DNA of 64,000 nt, from NCBI RefSeq assembly GCF_000485795.1, contig NZ_AXZL01000072.1, forward strand, positions 124,001 to 188,000, read 5' to 3'. The first letter of the stretch is position 1. Every line of letters begins with the position of its first letter. The position numbers were made by a program, and so were the translations under genes. The DNA is from Shewanella decolorationis S12. GTDB lineage: Bacteria; Pseudomonadota; Gammaproteobacteria; Enterobacterales; Shewanellaceae. Shown here piece by piece: positions 61,612 to 64,000 of this stretch. The notes under the pieces were generated by a model, which saw only the letters and a program-made list of their open reading frames with translations, was not told where the DNA came from and made no database searches.

Positions 61612-63756
61612 CTATTTTAACTGTTTACTCGGGCCAAATAGTCGCCAGTTAAGGGCTCTAGCGGCAGCATTAAAGCGCTTTAGCGCCGCTTGATAGTCAC
61701 GGTCCGCAAGCTGTTGGTATTTCAGCGCGACATAGCTTTGGGTCAGAGTATCAAACTCACGGCAAAACTCTGGGGATTGCTGCTGGTGCGTGTCAATAAG
61801 CTGCTCGGCAAAGGCATTCGGGCCTAAGTGAGCGGGGCGATTGATGCCAAATTTACTGAGGCGCTGACAAATGCGTTGGTACTTAGCGCTTATGGGATCC
61901 TGCTCCCGCTTAAAGCGAAACAGCCCCACACTGTAGGCGATATAGAGGCCGATAAGGCTAATACACACACTCATAAACACCGCCACCTTGGTTTTTGTGA
62001 CATCCCCTAAAATGCCACTTAGCACTTTGTTTTGCCGTTCCTGATTAAAACCGAGCACCCAGAGACTCCAGTAATAATCCAGGCTGGCAAAGCGCTGCCT
62101 TAACTCGTTGAGCCAAGGCATGGTTTTAAAGCGTAAGCTGCTAAAGGGGCTTTCTTGCAGGTAGCTTTGTTCGGGGGAAAACTCGGCATCGAAGCCTTGC
62201 TCAATACGATTGGGCGCGACCATGGCTGTTGGATCGAATCGTACCCAACCTTCATTTTCAAGCCAGACCTCGGCCCAAGCGTGGGCCATATATTGATACA
62301 CACTCAGGTAATCGGCCTGTGGGTTGTATTCGCCCCCTTGATAGCCCGTGACCATTCGTGCGGGTAAACCCGTCGCGCGCGCCAGAAAGATAAAGGCGGA
62401 GGCGTAATGGGCGCAAAATCCGGCTTTATTTTCAAACAGAAAATCATCTATTTGTTGCCGGCCAATTGGGGGCGGGGTGAGGGTGTAGAAAAACGGTTCA
62501 TGATTAAAATAACCCATCATGGCCCATAGACGCTGCTTGGGTTCTGGGTATTTCGCCTTAAACTCGGTGGCGAGCTTCAGTGTGCGGGGATTGCTGTCTG
62601 CTGGTAGCTTTAAGTTAATTTGCCGTTGTTTGGCGCTTAAGGTGAGATCCATCTTTGCTTTAGGCCAAGAACTGGCATTGTAACCCATTCGCTGGTCGAC
62701 ATTACGCAGCGCATAGAGTCGATAATCCGGTAGATTAACTACTTTATCATCCTGACTATAGGCCACATCAAGGCCATATAACCAAGATTGATGGCTAGGT
62801 TCGGCAATCACTTGGTAGTGATAAACGGGTTGAGGATTATTGGTCTCCTGTTGTGTTAACGGGGTGAACTGCCGCGCGGGAGTCGGCCTAGAAGGCGGAA
62901 AGAAAAACGCATCCTTTTGGATTTGTTTAATACCAGTGTCTTGGCGCCAGGTTTGACCGTCGTAATCTTCGAGCACCAGCGCGCGCCAATAGAGTTCGGC
63001 TTGGATGGGACTCGCATCGGTAAAACTTACCCTAAAGGCCAGTGCCGATGAGCGGGTGAGTTTGCTGATATCGCCAACGGCAAGGGTTTCTGAGAGCCCG
63101 GTTTGGGCCTCCTTCATATTCGGGACCAGCCAGAGCGGGGCAAAGCGGGGTAAAACCAAAAATAGTAGTAACGCTAAAGGGAGGCTTTGCAGTAGCAGTT
63201 TGGCACTAATCCATGCGGTATGCTGCCAATTGTGTTTGCTTTGATACAGGGTCACCAGCACGCAGGTATTGATAATGGTCACACCCATTAAATGCACGGT
63301 ATTGAGCATGGATTGGTGGTCGATAAAGGTTAGCGCAATTAAAAAGTAGCCCACAATTACCACGGCCCGCACATCTCGGACACTTCGCATCTCAATGTAT
63401 TTTAAGGCATAACCTAAAATCAGTAGGTTGACTAAAGCATTTAACAGCCCAATCTCACCCGATACTAATGCGAGCGTAATTGCCGCGCCAACGGCAAGGC
63501 TGGTGACTAAATAGCGCGGTGGTTTTGCGACTTTGCCGACATAAATACCCATCCGCCATAGAAGGCAAATCGCACAAATCCCAAGGGTCCAGGGTGTCGT
63601 TTTATCAAATAATGGGCTGAGTACTGCAATATTGGTGAGCAGCAGCCAAAACAGTGTTTGGCGACTGATATTGTCCCCCGTCTGCGGCCCATTGGCATGG
63701 TAGGTCTTAAGTTTGGGGCTATTCACCTTTTGCGGTGTTGAAGTTTGCATTGTCAT
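61612..63756 (-). CDS. TgpA-like transmembrane transglutaminase (DUF3488)
   Basis: 714 residues: six or so N-terminal membrane helices (DUF3488, residues about 28 to 215), a periplasmic transglutaminase core with Cys in KAGFCAHYASAF, His in YMAHAWAEVW and Asp in WVRFDPTAM, and a C-terminal membrane helix and cytoplasmic tail (DUF4129-like). The catalytic triad is intact. TgpA is a periplasmic protein-crosslinking enzyme essential in Pseudomonas aeruginosa. The start overlaps the stop of the upstream DUF58 gene (ATGA), a very common gene pair. Confidence 0.92.
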   Translation of the reverse strand: MTMQTSTPQKVNSPKLKTYHANGPQTGDNISRQTLFWLLLTNIAVLSPLFDKTTPWTLGICAICLLWRMGIYVGKVAKPPRYLVTSLAVGAAITLALVSGEIGLLNALVNLLILGYALKYIEMRSVRDVRAVVIVGYFLIALTFIDHQSMLNTVHLMGVTIINTCVLVTLYQSKHNWQHTAWISAKLLLQSLPLALLLFLVLPRFAPLWLVPNMKEAQTGLSETLAVGDISKLTRSSALAFRVSFTDASPIQAELYWRALVLEDYDGQTWRQDTGIKQIQKDAFFFPPSRPTPARQFTPLTQQETNNPQPVYHYQVIAEPSHQSWLYGLDVAYSQDDKVVNLPDYRLYALRNVDQRMGYNASSWPKAKMDLTLSAKQRQINLKLPADSNPRTLKLATEFKAKYPEPKQRLWAMMGYFNHEPFFYTLTPPPIGRQQIDDFLFENKAGFCAHYASAFIFLARATGLPARMVTGYQGGEYNPQADYLSVYQYMAHAWAEVWLENEGWVRFDPTAMVAPNRIEQGFDAEFSPEQSYLQESPFSSLRFKTMPWLNELRQRFASLDYYWSLWVLGFNQERQNKVLSGILGDVTKTKVAVFMSVCISLIGLYIAYSVGLFRFKREQDPISAKYQRICQRLSKFGINRPAHLGPNAFAEQLIDTHQQQSPEFCREFDTLTQSYVALKYQQLADRDYQAALKRFNAAARALNWRLFGPSKQLK

Positions 63757-64000
63757 CGCCGCGGCTCCATTTTTGCCGCATGAACGCCTTGCCCATGGGG
63801 AGGAAGCGGGCGTTTATGGCTAACGCCTTGGTTATTTGTCAATTTATCGGTTTTATCCTGCGTACTTAAATTTTGCCCGTAAAGTGCCAGTGCCCTTTGG
63901 CAGGCGATGCGATGGGCATTGCCCGTATCGGGTGTGAGGATCAGATCTTCCGCCCCGACACGCTGTAGCCACAGACCAAAATATTGCTCCTGCTGACTCA
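63753..64000 (-). CDS. DUF58-family protein, C-terminal fragment
   Basis: The last 82 residues of a gene running off the right edge on the minus strand. The visible part (FGLWLQRVGAEDLILTPDTG then HRIACQRALALYG) matches the end of DUF58 proteins encoded before TgpA-like genes. The final 40 residues are a low-complexity tail. The stop overlaps the next start by 4 bases. Confidence 0.8.
   Translation of the reverse strand, partial: SQQEQYFGLWLQRVGAEDLILTPDTGNAHRIACQRALALYGQNLSTQDKTDKLTNNQGVSHKRPLPPHGQGVHAAKMEPRR

Overview
The window looks like a chromosome segment of a Shewanella species. The evidence is the periplasmic nitrate reductase cluster napEDABC (nap-alpha type), the H-NOX/histidine kinase pair with the zinc ligands known from the Shewanella H-NOX, a DUF3334 gene, and the linkage of ptsH-ptsI-crr, recCBD and hrpA. 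No rRNA or complete tRNA gene is visible.

Positions 1 to about 31,600 are an AT-rich accessory island made largely of candidate phage-defence modules. From left to right they are: (1) the end of a WYL regulator with a caspase/CHAT-like putative peptidase; (2) a CapW/BrxR-type WYL regulator followed directly by a complete type I restriction system hsdM-hsdS-hsdR, whose HsdM is unusually long and carries three 60-bp tandem repeats; (3) a scar containing the tail of a minus-strand gene and a truncated Septu-type ATPase (ptuA), then ptuB with a frameshifted C-terminus and a second, frameshifted hsdM; (4) a giant sacsin/Hsp90-like ATPase with a C-terminal DUF3883 domain, an ankyrin-repeat protein and a tiny Asn/Asp-rich protein; (5) small cargo genes (lipoprotein, membrane protein, Xre regulator, zinc ribbon); (6) a five-gene cluster encoding an AAA+ ATPase, a coiled-coil protein, a ZorA-like MotA/ExbB-family motor protein with a long coiled-coil tail, a ZorB-like OmpA/MotB protein and a HEPN protein with an RxxxxH motif; (7) a zinc-binding small protein and a calcineurin-like phosphoesterase on the minus strand, a remnant of an IS982-like transposase, and a terminal non-coding stretch with direct repeats and a tRNA-3'-end-like string.

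Positions 31,867 to 64,000 are core genome: a CBS-domain protein, hrpA, napEDABC, a small hypothetical, then on the minus strand an ACT protein with ptsH, ptsI and crr, an MCP, DUF3334, a LacI-family regulator, a DnaQ-like exonuclease, hnoX-hnoK, a hypothetical gene, recC-recB-recD, and a TgpA-like transglutaminase preceded by the end of a DUF58 gene.

The best candidate for an undescribed system is module 6. It joins a Zorya-like proton-motor sensor pair to an AAA+ ATPase, a coiled-coil partner and a HEPN putative RNase, and I see none of the usual Zorya effectors (ZorC/D/E) beside it. All family assignments come from reading sequence motifs; no database search was run.
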